Part shown: piece after piece, positions 21,704-32,919 of the stretch
Position numbering within the stretch: position 1 is the stretch's first letter
Layout: every line of letters begins with the position of its first letter
Source of the DNA: Paguma larvata
Lineage: Eukaryota > Chordata > Mammalia > Carnivora > Viverridae
Assembly: GCA_030068075.1 (NCBI GenBank)
Contig: CM057833.1
Span: 47,635,587 to 47,699,586 of the forward strand
Reading direction: 5' to 3'
Length of the DNA: 64,000 bases
Position numbers and translations under genes: made by a program
The notes under the pieces: model-generated
Database searches by the model: none
What the model was told of the DNA's origin: nothing
What the model saw: only the letters and a program-made list of their open reading frames with translations

Positions 21704-22360
21704 TATCCTTGTTCACTAACGCTTCAGAGCTGAGAATAAAGGATCTTTCTGCAGACTAGTTTTTGGATAACTTCTTAGTCATAGTAGACTAAAGCAAGCC
21801 ACCTCAACACTTGGTGACTTAACAGGAAGGTGGAGCTCTGAACCTTGCAGTCACTCAGAGAACCAGGATAGTTCTATCTTGTGTCCTAACCACTCCTAGG
21901 ATCTCAGAGTCCTATGGTAAACCTCCCATATGCAACCACTTAACAAAAAGTTACTTGGAGGATGGCACAGATACTCTTAACTGATTCACCTCAAATGTGA
22001 CACAAATTGATGGCACTCTCATTTCATTGGTGAGAATTTGCTCCATGACCACACTTAGAGGCAACAGGGATGAAGTATAATATAGCTGAATGCCAGGGAA
22101 AAAATAGAGTTTGGTGAATATATAGCATTTTCTCCATCACACTTCTCTAACAGATAGGTGATAGTTAACCATTTTTCCTCAGGACTCTATCTATTCTCCC
22201 TCCTGGTAGTTTAGAGTGGACTCAGATCCTTGCAGCTTAACAGCAGACAGAATTTAGAATTTCCTCATTGGTACAGAGCAATTACCTAAATAGTTATGGC
22301 TAAGCAAAGCCTTCTCAACATATTTCTCTTTACAGATGAATGATCACAACATTTGGGATA
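21704..22360. other. No recognisable feature
   Basis: Single-copy-looking sequence without repeat or exon evidence. Confidence 0.5.
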
Positions 22361-22800
22361 GGGGTACCTAGGTGACTTAGTAGGTTAAGCATCTTGGTAT
22401 CTGCTCAGACTCCAAGGTTTTCTGCTCAGATCATGATCTCACAATTTGTGCATTTAAGTCCCTGGTTGGGCTCTGTGCTGAAAGCATGGATCCTGCTTGG
22501 GATTTCTCTCTCCCTCTCTCTCTTTCTGCTCCTCCCCAACTTTCCCTCTCACTCGCTCATTTTTTAAACGTTTATTTCTGAGAGAGAGAGAGAGAGAGAG
22601 AGACAAACAGAGTGTGAGTGGGAGAGAGGCAGAGAGAGAGGGAGACACAGGATCAGGTTCCTGGCTCTGAGCTGTCAGCACAGAGCCTGATGCAGGCTCG
22701 AACTCATGAACTGTGAGATCATGCCCTGAACCGAAGTTGGATGTTCAACTGACTGAGCCATGCAGCAGCCCCATGAACATTAAATAAATTTTAAAAAAAG
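22361..22800 (+). mobile_element. CAN-SINE interrupted by a second SINE in its tail
   Basis: Plus-strand SINE: 'ggggtacctaggtgacttag' head, 'gggctctgtgctgaaagcat', CT body to about 22559. The rest of its tail, 'gaacattaaataaattttaa', resumes at about 22773-22800. The interruption 22560-22772 is another SINE on the opposite strand. Confidence 0.85.
22560..22772 (-). mobile_element. CAN-SINE nested in another SINE
   Basis: T-rich tail and GAGA body (22580-22602), 'gctgtcagcacagagcctga', 'aactgtgagatcatgccctg', head 'ctgactgagccatgcagcag'. It inserted tail-first into the A-rich tail of the plus-strand SINE, giving a tail-to-tail inverted pair. Confidence 0.9.
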
Positions 22801-22802
22801 AA

Positions 22803-23336
22803 TATTTGAGACAGACAGAATGGCCCTCCAAACATGCCCACATTCTAATACCTGAAATCTGTGACAATATCACTTTACATGGATAAAGGAAATTAGGAGA
22901 TGTCCATAAACTAAGGATCTTGAGATGGGGATACTATCCTGGATTATTTGGCTTGTTTTAATGTAATCCTAATGGTTCTTATAAGTAAAAGAGGGAGACA
23001 AGAGGGAGCCAGAGAAGAATGTGTGACAACAGAAGCAGAGGTCAAAGTGATACAATGTGAGAAAGACTCTACTGGTCATTAATGGCTTTGAAGATGAAAG
23101 AAGTCCCCATGAACAAAGAATGGATGCAATATCTAGAAGCTGAAAAAGGCAAGAAAATATATGAACACAGTTCCACTGACACATTGATTTTAACCCGATG
23201 AAACCCAGAGGTTACCAAGATAATAAATGTATGATAATAAAAACTGTAATATAATAATGTAAAAGAATAAATGTGTGTTGTTTTAAGTCACTTCTGTGAT
23301 AATTTGTTACATCAATAATAGGAAACTACTAGAGAG
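22803..23336 (+). repeat. MLT1-type LTR (ERVL-MaLR)
   Basis: Sense MLT1 order: 'attctaatacctgaaatctg', 'aactaaggatcttgagatgg', 'ctatcctggattatttggct', 'ggttcttataagtaaaagag', and the 3' end 'tgtgtgttgttttaagtcac', 'gataatttgttacatcaata', 'ataggaaacta'. An AT-rich insertion lies near 23225-23265. Non-coding fossil LTR. Confidence 0.75.
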
Positions 23337-23344
23337 GTACAGGA

Positions 23345-23550
23345 CCAAAATTGGTAATAGCTAATATTAATAGAGTACACACTGTTCCAGGCATTTTTCC
23401 AAAAGTTAGTTGTTAACTCTTTCAATTCTCAAAATAAACCTATGAGATACATACTATTTTGAGTCCCATAAGGCAATGAAGAAACTGGAAAATAGATTGG
23501 TTAAGGAAATTGCCCAACGTCACACAGCTGTTAAGTAGTAGGTCTAGGGT
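23345..23550 (+). repeat. MIR SINE
   Basis: 'cacactgttccaggcatttt', 'aaataaacctatgagataca', 'gaagaaactggaaaatagat' and 'aattgcccaacgtcacacag' follow MIR in sense orientation closely. Confidence 0.8.
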
Positions 23551-23764
23551 ATTTATCCACCACTGGAATCGTAGCATTAAAGGAAGAGTTGAATATGATA
23601 CATTGACCGAGTAAATCAATCAATATCTTTCCCACATGCACATGCACGAGCGCGTGGACACACATAGACGATGACAAATATTTTGCATTTCCTTTCTTCA
23701 AGAGCCTACGAGTTAAAATTTCTAACGTTATTTTCAGCAAACATGTAAAAAGGAAAGGCCAAAT

Positions 23765-24130
23765 CACATCGAGTTTGGAGTCTATTTGTCCACACCTTGA
23801 ATCTGTACTTGGCCATGTAACTTGTTTTGGCCAGTGGACATCAGCAAACATGATGAAAGCAAAGTTTGAAAGTGTGCACTGGATCCTGCCCTCTCTAGCT
23901 GTTTTCAGAAGCTAGCCCACCGTAGGACAAAGCCAAGGTTTACCTGCCAGATATTAGAAACATGTGGTCTAATTGTTCCTATTACCCCAGCCAAACTCCA
24001 AATATCTGGGACCAAAAAGCTGACTATAACTGGCCCTCTAACTGGTGGCAAGTATTGGAGTAAGCCTTAGTAGGACCTGCAAGATAACAATCCAGCTGAG
24101 CCCAGACCACAATGTCAACCCAAGAGAATC
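23765..24130 (+). repeat. MLT1-like LTR fragment
   Basis: 'caccttgaatctgtacttgg', 'catgtaacttgttttggcca', 'gtggacatcagcaaacatga', then 'aatccagctgagcccagacc' and 'aagagaatcatgagtaaat' follow an old MLT1-group LTR in sense orientation. Divergence is high. Confidence 0.55.
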
Positions 24131-26060
24131 ATGAGTAAATAGACTTCAGGGTGGTTTATTATACAGGAAAAAAAAAAAACCCAAACATTTAAAAAACGGG
24201 CTATTAAGAAGTTACAGCACTTTGGGAATATATTCAATGCCTCAGGCCTTCTCAACTAACTCCAGACTGTCTTCTAAGGTCTTATGTGTTGAGTCTGATG
24301 ATTGAACAGATTCACTACTCCAAACCACTTTATAGGTTTTGTGAAAATAAAAGTAGCAGTCTCAACCACTGTGCTCTTAAGCAAAAGGAAATGCACTAAT
24401 TTTAAACAAAAAGATAAAAGGCATACTAGGAATATTATAGATCAGAAAAATTAACTATTTCTTTAGCATGAACAATATCTGCAGTTTTATTGAATTGTTT
24501 AACACTTCAATCTGGGAAAGTCTTAGTGTCTTTTATCCATAGTTTCTGAGTTCCCACTTTAATATCTTTAAAACAAACAGAAATTTGGTTTCTTTTTTTC
24601 CCTAAGAAAAAGTAATTGTTTGGACTATAACTCAGAACATCATTAAAGCAATTTCTTTTAAAGTGTAGAGAAAGATTTTCCAGGAGTAACGATGATGAGG
24701 AATTACAGGACCCCAACATAAAAGTCCCATAATCGTTGCTACTGCCTCAATCCAATTTATTATAGTGCATTTTTGACCCAAAGCCAGCCCATCATCATAC
24801 CCCAGATTTCTAAATGTTCAAGAGGAAAACTCATGATTCTAGAAACCACACCATTGCTATTCTTTTAACAATCTCCATTACATTTTCCAGAAGAGTTTAT
24901 ATGTTCCTAGAGTCACCAGAAAATTTTGTATCTTGCCTTTGATTTCACCTAGGGAAAATATACTTTCCTATTTCCCAAAACCTTCTAATGCAACTGTACA
25001 AAAATCAAATTGTTTTTCTAGAAGTCACCAATAATGTTCCACATTTTAAGCAACACACACAAAAAAGAAGCCTGGGTTCCGGCTCATTCAGTGATTTATG
25101 ACTAACCCCTTCTAAGCAATTCCTATTTATACATTCATTTGTCGTGTCTCTTGGTGATATATTTTTGGCAGCGTCACTGGACACAATATAGAGTGTCCCA
25201 TTTCTCCTCCTGAATCATAAGAAAACATTTAGCAGAAGTGAAATGATATTGCCTTTTAATTTTCTTGTAGAAATCTATGGTTTGTGTAACATGACTCAGT
25301 CCAGTTCTGATTAATGGGGATGCATTTTTCTCTCTGCAACTGCCAAGTCCACAGGTATTAAAAGCTCTCACAATCCAAATACCGGAATTAAATGCAAAGC
25401 CCTGTGAGCTCAGAATTTACTGCTCTAAGGAAGAGATTACAAAGGAATTGGAAATAAACCCAGTGGTAAATTTAAAAAGGATCTTGAGCTACTGTTGACT
25501 CCTGCAATAGATTCCTTGTGACCCTGGGTCAATAAGTTGCTTGGTTAAGAGCTGGCCCCAAACTAACCTTTGTTTTAGCAGTGATGTAACCAATGACTCC
25601 CCTGTCTGTAACTATGTGAGTCTCACACATGAATTTGGGGCTGATGTATTATATACAGGATAGGGTTTATCCTATTGGGACTGTCAATGGTGAAGTCAGT
25701 TATTCTCAGACAGGAAATCTGAACATGGAAACCATTCCTTTCAAAACATTAGTATTTCCCCTCAAAGTTTCATCACTCTGTGATGCTTACAAAAATAAAT
25801 TCAAAGGCCCTAGCTGGATATAAAATTGTCCCTCAATTTTGAAATTCTCAAACCCCAATTTCAGACAAGTCATCTCCGCTTTGTGATCTGATTTCCAATC
25901 CTTCCCCCTCCCTCTCCTTTGTTTATCATGGTCCCCCTTACTGGAAAAATATCGTGTATGTTTCAAGGCTCTCCATTGCTGCTTCCTCACTATCAACTTT
26001 TCCACAGATGGGACAGATAGCTTTTAAAATTCTCTCGCATTTTCTGCACTTTGGTTAGAC
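24131..26060. other. Unassigned, single-copy-looking sequence
   Basis: About 1.9 kb without a recognised repeat, the longest such block between 19 and 30 kb. Frames on either strand are under 75 codons and carry no motif. A regulatory element could be here but cannot be shown without cross-species comparison. Confidence 0.5.
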
Positions 26061-26063
26061 TCT

Positions 26064-26460
26064 TGTATTAGCCAGCTTGGGCTACCATAACAAAGTATAA
26101 TAATCTAGATGCCTTAAAGAACAGAAATTTATTTTCTCACAGTTATGGAAGCTAAAAGTCAAAGATCAAGGTTCTGGCTAATTCAGTTTTTTATCCTGAG
26201 AGCCCTCTTCCTGATTTGTAGACAGTTGCCTTCTCACTATATCCTCATACTGTCCTTTTTTTCTGTAGGTGTATACAAAGAGAGTAATCTTGCTAGTGTC
26301 TCTTCTCTTAAAGACCGTAATCCCATGGGATCAGGGCCCTGCCCTGTGAACTCATTTAATCTTAATTACTACCTTAGAGACCCCATCACCAAATATATCC
26401 ATGCTGGGAACCAGGGCTTCAACATAAGAATTTAGGGAGTACAACATTCAGACCAAAACA
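26064..26460 (-). repeat. MLT1-type LTR (ERVL-MaLR)
   Basis: Reverse-complement MLT1: 'tgtattagccagcttgggct', 'accataacaaagtataataa', 'acagaaatttattttctcac', 'gtcaaagatcaaggttctgg', 'agaccccatcaccaaatata' and 'gaaccagggcttcaacataa'. The outer ends read TG...CA (26064 and 26460). The 96-codon plus frame in it is incidental. Confidence 0.85.
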
Positions 26461-26477
26461 ATTGCCTACTAATTGTT

Positions 26478-26620
26478 TCTTTAATTCATTCAAAAATATT
26501 TCTTAAGCAACAATATGCCACTGTACTAGATCCTGGGGATAGAACAATGAATAAATAATAGTTCCTGATCTTAATGGTTTAATAACTGGCAAAGGAGACA
26601 GGACTATACAATAATATTTA
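26478..26620 (-). repeat. L2 LINE 3' end fragment
   Basis: 'attcattcaaaaatatttct', 'atgccactgtactagatcct', 'ggggatagaacaatgaataa' and 'gttcctgatcttaatgg' are the inverted L2 terminus. Confidence 0.7.
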
Positions 26621-26927
26621 CTATTATTACAATAAGGAGTAAGGAGCATATCGGTCATTATAGGGGTATAGATCTAATTCTCCCTTTTAAGCTACTGAAA
26701 CCAAGTGTAAGATAAGTCCCCTGATAAAAGGTGGGTAGAGATTTTAGGCTTTGACTCTTGATAAGACGTTTACCTCTACAGTGATTCTAATTTACACTCT
26801 GAGAAATATATACCTACATAAAGGTCACGCCAGAAATGTGTTCCCTTTTCATTACTGGCATCCTCCTCAGCTTAAATCCCTAGGTAGTTCTTTACTGGGC
26901 CATGTGGGATTAAACAACCAAAAGTCA
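26621..26927. other. No recognisable feature
   Basis: Short single-copy-looking stretch between an L2 remnant and a SINE. Confidence 0.5.
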
Positions 26928-27110
26928 GGGCACCTGGGTGGCTCAGTGGGTTGAACATCTGACTCTTGATTTTGGTTCACATTAGGATCCTAGAGTTGTG
27001 GAATTGAATCCTGTGTCAACCTCTGCACTGAGCGTGGAGCCTGCCTAAGATTCTCTCTCTCTGCCCCTCTCCCCTGCTCACATGCTCTGTCTAAAAAAAT
27101 AAAATAACTG
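26928..27110 (+). mobile_element. CAN-SINE, older subtype
   Basis: 'gggcacctgggtggctcagt', 'gactcttgattttggttcac', 'gcgtggagcctgcctaagat', CT body, and AAAAAAATAAAATAA tail. The 'gactcttgattttgg' head variant marks an older carnivore subtype than the 'gacttcggctc' copies. Confidence 0.9.
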
Positions 27111-27372
27111 AAAATCATTTTTTATATTTCTTCCCCTTGACTATTTAGGGAAGAACTGATTTAAACATCCACTCTAGGCATCCCTCTAGCTGGGACTCTC
27201 CCTGTTACATTTGTGCTTCCAAGGATGCCACTTCCAGACCTCATTTTACCATGACCCACAGAGAGTGGAAGATGAGTCACAAGGTAGATCCAAATTTAAC
27301 ACTGCATCCGTCAGAAAGTACATCACTTCCTATGGTGATTCCTTTGTTCATTATTCAAAAATGTTTTGTTCT

Positions 27373-27584
27373 TTTTTTTAATGTTTATTTATTTTTGAGA
27401 CAGAGAGAGACAGAGCATGAGTGGGGGAGAGGCGGAGAGTGAGAGAGACATGGAATGTGAAACAGGCTCCAGGTTCTGAGCCATCAGCACAGAGCCCGAT
27501 GCGGGGCTTGAACTCACAGACCATGAGATCATGACCTGAGCCGAAGTCGGCTGCTTAACCAACTGAGCCACCCAGACACCCCTC
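27373..27584 (-). mobile_element. CAN-SINE (felid type)
   Basis: Tail 'ttaatgtttatttatttttg', body 'gtgaaacaggctccaggttc', head 'actgagccacccagacaccc'. A perfect 11-bp target-site duplication, TGTTTTGTTCT, lies at 27362-27372 and 27585-27595. Confidence 0.95.
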
Positions 27585-27689
27585 TGTTTTGTTCTTGAAT
27601 GAGGACAGCTCTTCTACCTGTGAGAATGGAGGGTGGTGGAGGAGAGCTGTAGGCCAGAAGTCGCTAGAGATTAGAGTGGGTAACCCACA

Positions 27690-27785
27690 CTAAGGTCTGT
27701 CATTAATTTCTCTATATCACAGTATCTAGCCCAAGACCTGGCCAATGGTAGGTGCTCAGACAATACTTGTTAAATGACTAAATTA
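27690..27785 (+). repeat. L2 LINE 3' end fragment
   Basis: 'agcccaagacctggccaatg', 'gtaggtgctcagacaatact' and 'tgttaaatgactaaatt' match the L2 terminus in sense orientation. Confidence 0.65.
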
Positions 27786-28320
27786 AGTAATTACTAACTT
27801 ATTACCTTCCAAAAGTTTATTTTCTTTCTTAGACATGGTCATAAACAAACCATAAAATTTAATGTTGGTAATTGGACTTGAAAATTACAGAACTAACCTC
27901 CCACTCATTCTCTTTACTTTGGAGTATTGCAGATATAACTGGATAAAATCTCTCCTCTGTAATGCACAATAACCTCAGGACTCCCAGAAGACTGCTTCAG
28001 ACAAGAAGACACCTGCTGCTTTACAGCCCACGTTCAACAATAGCCCAGATTGCTGGGACTAGCTCACGGGCTTCTAATCACCAAGCTTGTTGCAGCAACT
28101 GCTCCTTCAGCACATAAGCACCTCCAAATGGAGTGTTGATCATACTGCATAATGCTTTCCAGAGAAGGATCAGTGCCTCAGAAACATGAAAAGGACAGAT
28201 TATCCTGATCTCCTGCTTAACCTCAGAGCTAATTGGCAAGCAGATTTCCACGAAATTTACCAATCTCTCAACAACTATTTATAGAGACGGTTTGCTATGC
28301 TGAGGCCTGGATTAACATTT
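27786..28320. other. No recognisable feature
   Basis: No repeat or exon recognised. Confidence 0.5.
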
Positions 28321-28324
28321 TTCT

Positions 28325-28440
28325 CAACATCTTATTAAAAGTTTCAAACATAGAGAAAAGCTGAAAAAAAATTCCTGTGAACACCCATATTTATGCCACT
28401 TAAATTCTACAATTAACATTTTGCTACACAAGGTGCTTTA
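28325..28440 (-). repeat. Possible old L1M 3'-UTR fragment
   Basis: 'attaaaagtttcaaacatag', 'gtgaacacccatatttatgc' and 'acaattaacattttgctaca' resemble inverted old L1M 3'-UTR sequence. Family label tentative. Confidence 0.4.
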
Positions 28441-28452
28441 TTACATACTGCG

Positions 28453-29390
28453 TGTTGTGGACTGAATGCTTGTGTCCCTCCAAAAAATTCCTTTGTTGAC
28501 GTTCTAATCTCCAATGTTGATGGTATTTGGAAATGAGGAGATTAGATTAGGTCATGAGGGTGAAATCTCTATGATGGAATTTCAAAAGGAGAGAGAGAGA
28601 GAGAGAGAGAATTTAAAAGGAGAGAGAGAAAGAGAGAGAGAATTATTCCTTCCCCCTAAGCTCAGGCTGTCTGCAAGCCAGAAAGAGAGCTCTCAACAGA
28701 AATCAAAATTAATTATGCCTCAATTATGGACTTTTAGCCTCCAGAACAGTGAGAAAATAAATGTCTATTGTTTAAGCCATCTATTCTATGGTACTCTGTT
28801 ACAGCAGCTGGACCTAACTAAGGTGAATTTTGGTACTAACAAGTAGTCTGTTGTTGTAACAAATGGCTTTGAAACTGGGTAATGGGTGAAGCTAGAGCAG
28901 TTTTAATATGCATGCTGAAAATATGGATGTTAGGGTAATTTTGTCGAGAGTTCCGGTGTTTTGGGGGGAGAGTAGAGAAGAGGGCTGGAGAGAAAGCCTC
29001 CATCTTCTTAGAGAATCTATAAATAACCATGAACACAATGGTGTAGAAACGTAGGGTGGAAAAGACCATTCTGGTGAGATTGCAGATGGAAGTGAGGAAC
29101 ACCTTATTAGAAACGAGATGAAAAGTCATCCTTGTTAGGAAGAGGCAAAGAACTTAATTGTTTGTATTCTTGTGCTTTGTGGAAAGTACAACTTGGAGGC
29201 AAGGCAAGGAAATAGATTCTCCCCTAGAGCCTCCCGAGAAAAGCACAAAACTGCTGACACTTTGATTTTAAACTTTGCGAGAACTGTCAGACTTCTGAAC
29301 CACAGAACTGTGAGATAACAAATATGCGTGGTTTAGGCCATATTTGGTTTGGTAATTTGTTACAGTAGCCATAGGAAATATATAGTAGAC
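28453..29390 (+). mobile_element. ERVL-MaLR remnant: LTR, part of internal region, partial second LTR
   Basis: LTR at 28453-28820: 'tgttgtggactgaatgcttg', 'tggaaatgaggagattagat', 'cagtgagaaaataaatgtct', 'attgtttaagccatctattc'. It is followed without a break by MaLR internal sequence (28821-29215): 'tggtactaacaagtag', 'aatggctttgaaactgggta', 'ccattctggtgagattgcag'. Then comes the 3' part of an LTR (29217-29390): 'agaactgtgagataacaaat', 'tggtaatttgttacagtagc'. The first LTR carries two GA tracts. No coding potential was recognised in the internal piece, as usual for these non-autonomous elements. Confidence 0.75.
28588..28641. repeat. Duplicated (GA)n block
   Basis: Two successive copies of an 'aaaagga(ga)n...aatt' unit, with GA tracts at 28589-28610 and 28619-28641, lie in the MaLR LTR. 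This looks like a microsatellite expansion combined with a short tandem duplication. Confidence 0.8.
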
Positions 29391-29487
29391 ACTCATTCAT
29401 TATGCTGAGGCCATGTGATGAGTCCTATGATGTAAGTAGACACAAAGTTACATTTGAAAACAGAGCCCCATTAAAGAAAGACTCCAT

Positions 29488-29684
29488 GGGGCGCCTGGGT
29501 GGCTCAGTCGGTCGTGATCTTGTGGTCTGTGAATTCGAGCCCCGCATCAGGCTCTGTGCTGCCGGCTCAGAGCCTGGAGCCCACTTCTGATTCTGTGTCT
29601 CCTTCTCTCTCTGCCCATCCCCCACTCATGCTCTGTCTCTCTCTGTCTCAAAAATAAATAAACATTAAAAAAAATTAAAAAAAA
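29488..29684 (+). mobile_element. CAN-SINE (young-looking) with head deletion
   Basis: Intact CpG-bearing head 'ggggcgcctgggtggctcag', 'ttcgagccccgcatcaggct', standard body, and AAAAATAAATAAACATTAAA tail. Relative to other copies about 27 bp are missing after 'cagtcggt' (junction near 29512), removing the segment that normally reads 'taagc...gactt..gctcagg'. A repeated AAAGAAAGA...ACTCC flank on both sides is an imperfect target-site duplication. Confidence 0.92.
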
Positions 29685-29959
29685 AAAGAAAGACAGACTC
29701 CTATCACTCTCAATAAATACAAAAAGAGCTTATTATGCAAACAGGAAGGATTTTCCAGACAGAAAAGACATTTCTGTAAAGTCCCAGAGACTGGAAGAAA
29801 TAGAATATATCCTTGAAATGGTAAACTGCATAAAGACTTCGGCAGTCATTCTTAATCCTATCAAAGCCTTTGTAACAAATGTTTAATAAGGCCTCCTTCA
29901 TTACTCTAAAATAAGATACATAGATATAACCTACCCAGCATATATACGTATGTACGTAT

Positions 29960-30583
29960 TGATGAGGTTTTTTTGAGAGTGATAGTGGGGTTCATAGGGT
30001 CCAGACCCAACAGCCAAGAAAGAATTCTTGAAGACATTTTTGGTGCAAAAAGGTGATTTTATTAAGGCACAGGGACAGGACCCGTGGGCAGGAAGAGATG
30101 CCCCAGGACCACGAGGAGATGCTAGTTATACACTATGGAGTTGGGGGAGGTAAAGTCCAGGAGAAGTTTCCAGTGAGATTTTTACACATTAAAGAAGACT
30201 CCCAGGATACTGGAGGCCTAGCTATTGTCAAACTAGGGTTGTTTTTCCCTGTAGCAAAGTATTAGTGTTAAGACAGTAGGGAGTTCTGGAGAAATATTTT
30301 ACTCTGCCTGCCTCAACCATTTGTCAATGGGCTGCATGGGAAAGTCATAAGGAAATTTAGTTCTATCTGCCATTTCCTTCCACGTTTGTTTCCCACATCA
30401 CTATGGGAGGGGTGATGGAGTCTTAGGTCCTGTGGGACTTTGATCTCTATCAGTTAACCCTTTGTTTTTCCCCTTTCCTTTGTTCTTGGGCAGCCAGGAG
30501 TGCCTGAGTCATATCGCCCATATCCCACCTGGTGGGGGGGACAGTGTTTGTAGCCTGTCAGCTTGCCTTATGCTCCCTCATCA
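29960..30583 (-). mobile_element. Solo LTR of an endogenous retrovirus, 624 bp
   Basis: The termini are perfect 8-bp inverted repeats: TGATGAGG (29960-29967) and CCTCATCA (30576-30583), satisfying the TG...CA rule. CGTAT (29955-29959) and TGTAT (30584-30588) are a likely 5-bp target-site duplication with one C/T difference at a CpG. Read on the minus strand, a TATAA (30130-30126) precedes an AATAAA polyadenylation signal (30063-30058) by about 65 bp, a normal LTR layout. No primer-binding site, internal region or second LTR is adjacent, so it is a recombined solo LTR. Family not identified. The 70-codon frame at 30053-30265 is within it and is not a gene. Confidence 0.82.
30058..30130 (-). 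promoter_or_regulatory. LTR TATA-like box and polyadenylation signal
   Basis: On the minus strand, TATAA at 30130-30126 and AATAAA at 30063-30058 lie within the solo LTR. Their spacing suits a U3/R boundary followed by an R-region poly(A) signal. The assignment rests on motif and spacing only. Confidence 0.55.

Positions 30584-30587
<4 letters not shown>

Positions 30588-30624
<37 letters not shown>
30588..30624. repeat. (TG)n microsatellite, 37 bp, followed by TA-rich sequence
   Basis: Uninterrupted TG repeats follow the LTR's target-site duplication directly, with 'atata...' rich sequence continuing to about 30720. The left flank of the LTR (29941-29959) is also alternating purine-pyrimidine, so the retrovirus appears to have inserted into a pre-existing simple-sequence tract. 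Confidence 0.9.
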
Positions 30625-30627
<3 letters not shown>

Positions 30628-30729
30628 GACACACGTATAACTGTATATTAACATATACATATTTGTAGGTATATATATATTGTGTATAAACATATTCATA
30701 TATATGAATAGTCTTGGCCATACATGAAA

Positions 30730-31570
30730 GAATATACAATAGAATATAAATTATATTATGTATTGAATATACAATTACTTCGCAAGCATAACATTTGAGT
30801 GCATAATAAAGTTATTTACTTATATCTATGCAGAGATCCACAGTGAACATAATAGACGTGAATGCAAATGAATACAGATACGTTCTATTGGCAACTCAAA
30901 TTCCATGAGCCATATGTTTCCTTCAGTGACAGGGTTTTTTCGAAAATGGTGATGAAATCTTGATAAAGTTTTGGAAAACCAAAATATACTTTTATTTCAA
31001 TAGAAGAAGAAGTTGCATTTTCTAGAAAAAGCAATGTAGAGTAAAATTTTGCAAGAAAAAGGAGAGGAGGAGGGTAGTTTGGGTAGAAAAATTTATAGGA
31101 AAGGTTATATACCCTCAAAACGCATAAATGAAGAGAAGCTTCCTATTTCTTCTTCTAGCTGCTGAAGGAAGCACTGGTGCTTGAGCTTGCTGTGGGCAGG
31201 AGATCAGGAGACAGCTGAGAACAAATGCCGACTTGAGTGTTTGCAATCATTCAGCTATTGATTTAATAAATTCTTGAAACTCTCCATATTCCAAATTCCT
31301 ATTATATAAGACAATTAGCTCTTATAGAGTCAATTTCATTTTTTCCCTAGTACTTGCAGCCCAAAGCAATGCAATAGGTAATACAGTCATGTGAGACTGT
31401 TGGTGTGTCACAGGCAGACTGAGCTGTAGCAGATGCCTGACGTTTCTCAGAGTTGTTATGGGGATAAAATATAAGCTGTGCTCCCCAAAATCCAAGTATT
31501 TCTGGGTACATATTTAATTCATCTTAATTGACAGTCATTACTCATATTATTTGAAAGATAAACATTAGAT
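30730..31570. other. No recognisable feature
   Basis: AT-rich and single-copy-looking. The minus frame at 30885-31118 has no signature. Confidence 0.5.
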
Positions 31571-31571
31571 A

Positions 31572-32045
31572 TATGAGCTCTATAGTAGATTCCTAATGCT
31601 GCAGTCGCTAACTACTACAAACCTGGTGGTTTAAAAAACACAAAATCAGAAGTCCAAAATGGGTTTCCCTAGGATAAAATCAGGGTGTCAACAGGGCAGC
31701 ATTCTTTTCTAGATGCTCTAGGGGAGATCATTTATTTACCCCTTTTGGCTTCCAATATCTGCTTCTACCCTTCCCCTACATTCGAGGTCAACTATCTCCT
31801 CACTCCCAACTTCTGATTCAGTCCCATCTCTTCTTGGACCCCAGCTGCCATGCATCCCTCTTATGAGGACCCTGATGACAATACTGATCCAGCCCAATAA
31901 TCCAAGACAACCTCCCATCTCAAGATCCTCAACTTAGTCACATCTGCAAAGTCCCTCCTGCCATGTAAGATGCCACTTTGTGGGCTCTACAGCAAGTTGG
32001 GGACAGTAATATTCAACAGTGCCATATGGTTAGACTATCTGGATA
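31572..32045 (-). repeat. MLT1-type LTR (ERVL-MaLR)
   Basis: Inverted MLT1: 'aactactacaaacctggtgg', 'tttaaaaaacacaaaatcag', 'gtccaaaatgggtttcccta', 'gataaaatcagggtgtcaac', 'cccaataatccaagacaacc' and 'agtccctcctgccatgtaag'. The 60-codon frame at 31736-31918 is incidental. Confidence 0.75.
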
Positions 32046-32915
32046 AAAAAAAAGAATTAGATGTTCTTTCTGGCTCATCTAAAGCTTTGTACCTATTCCT
32101 TAATTTATGTATTAGCCATTTTTGTTCAGTTGTTTATAATTGAAACACTATACAAAGTGGCTAAAACAAAAGTCAGAGGGTGAATGGGTTAGCTCATAGA
32201 AGTGCTGGCATCAGCACAGTTGGGGCCATGTGCTCAGTCATCATCAAGAATGTGTTCCTTTTTTATCCCTGGACTCTCCTCTGCTCTGAATTTTCTTCAA
32301 TCTTGGACATTGGGAAAGCAAAAAGGCCATCGGCAATCCCAGGAACATATTCTAACAGCTAAGGACCCCACAGGAAAGAGAAAAGTTCATCACTCAAAAG
32401 AGAGCCTTATTCCCTAATAGTTTCAGCAAAAATCCCAGGACCAGCTGATTCTGATAGACCTGACCTAGGTCATGTTCTTCTTCCCAGAGCCAGCATATGG
32501 GGTCAGTATTAATTGAATCACATGGAGTAAGAAGAGCAGAATGAAGGGTTTCTTTAAAAGTTAGTCAGGGCACTTTGGCCAGAGAAAGAGGGCATGGATG
32601 CTGGGCAGGCAACTCCACAGATGCCCTTCCCAACTCCTTTGCAGTGATCAGTAATCAGCTCTCCTGAGCCCCCTTTGGGATGTGAGAACTCAGATACTTG
32701 TGCCTTCGGCTTCAGTGCCATGATGGGCAAAGCTCCTGGCAGTGACAGAGTTCTACATGGCCAAACTATAACTAGATTTAGAAAGAGAACAGAGGTATAT
32801 TTCTTCCCTGGGCATGAGAATCAATCTGCTCTTTTACAGCTATGCCTACTATCCTTTTTAGTTTTTGGGAAGAAGAGTGATGATTATGTTTGCTCAGGGT
32901 CCAAGGAACCATTTG
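32046..32915. other. No recognisable feature
   Basis: Single-copy-looking. Overlapping plus frames at 32180-32417 and 32675-32923 are in different frames without motif support. Confidence 0.5.
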
Positions 32916-32919
32916 GAGG

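Noticed and set aside
28821..29215. Possible retroviral gene in MaLR internal sequence
   Set aside because: MaLR internal regions of this type are non-autonomous, and the piece shows no gag or pol motif.
30053..30265. 70-codon frame in the solo LTR
   Set aside because: It lies antisense to the LTR orientation in non-coding LTR sequence.
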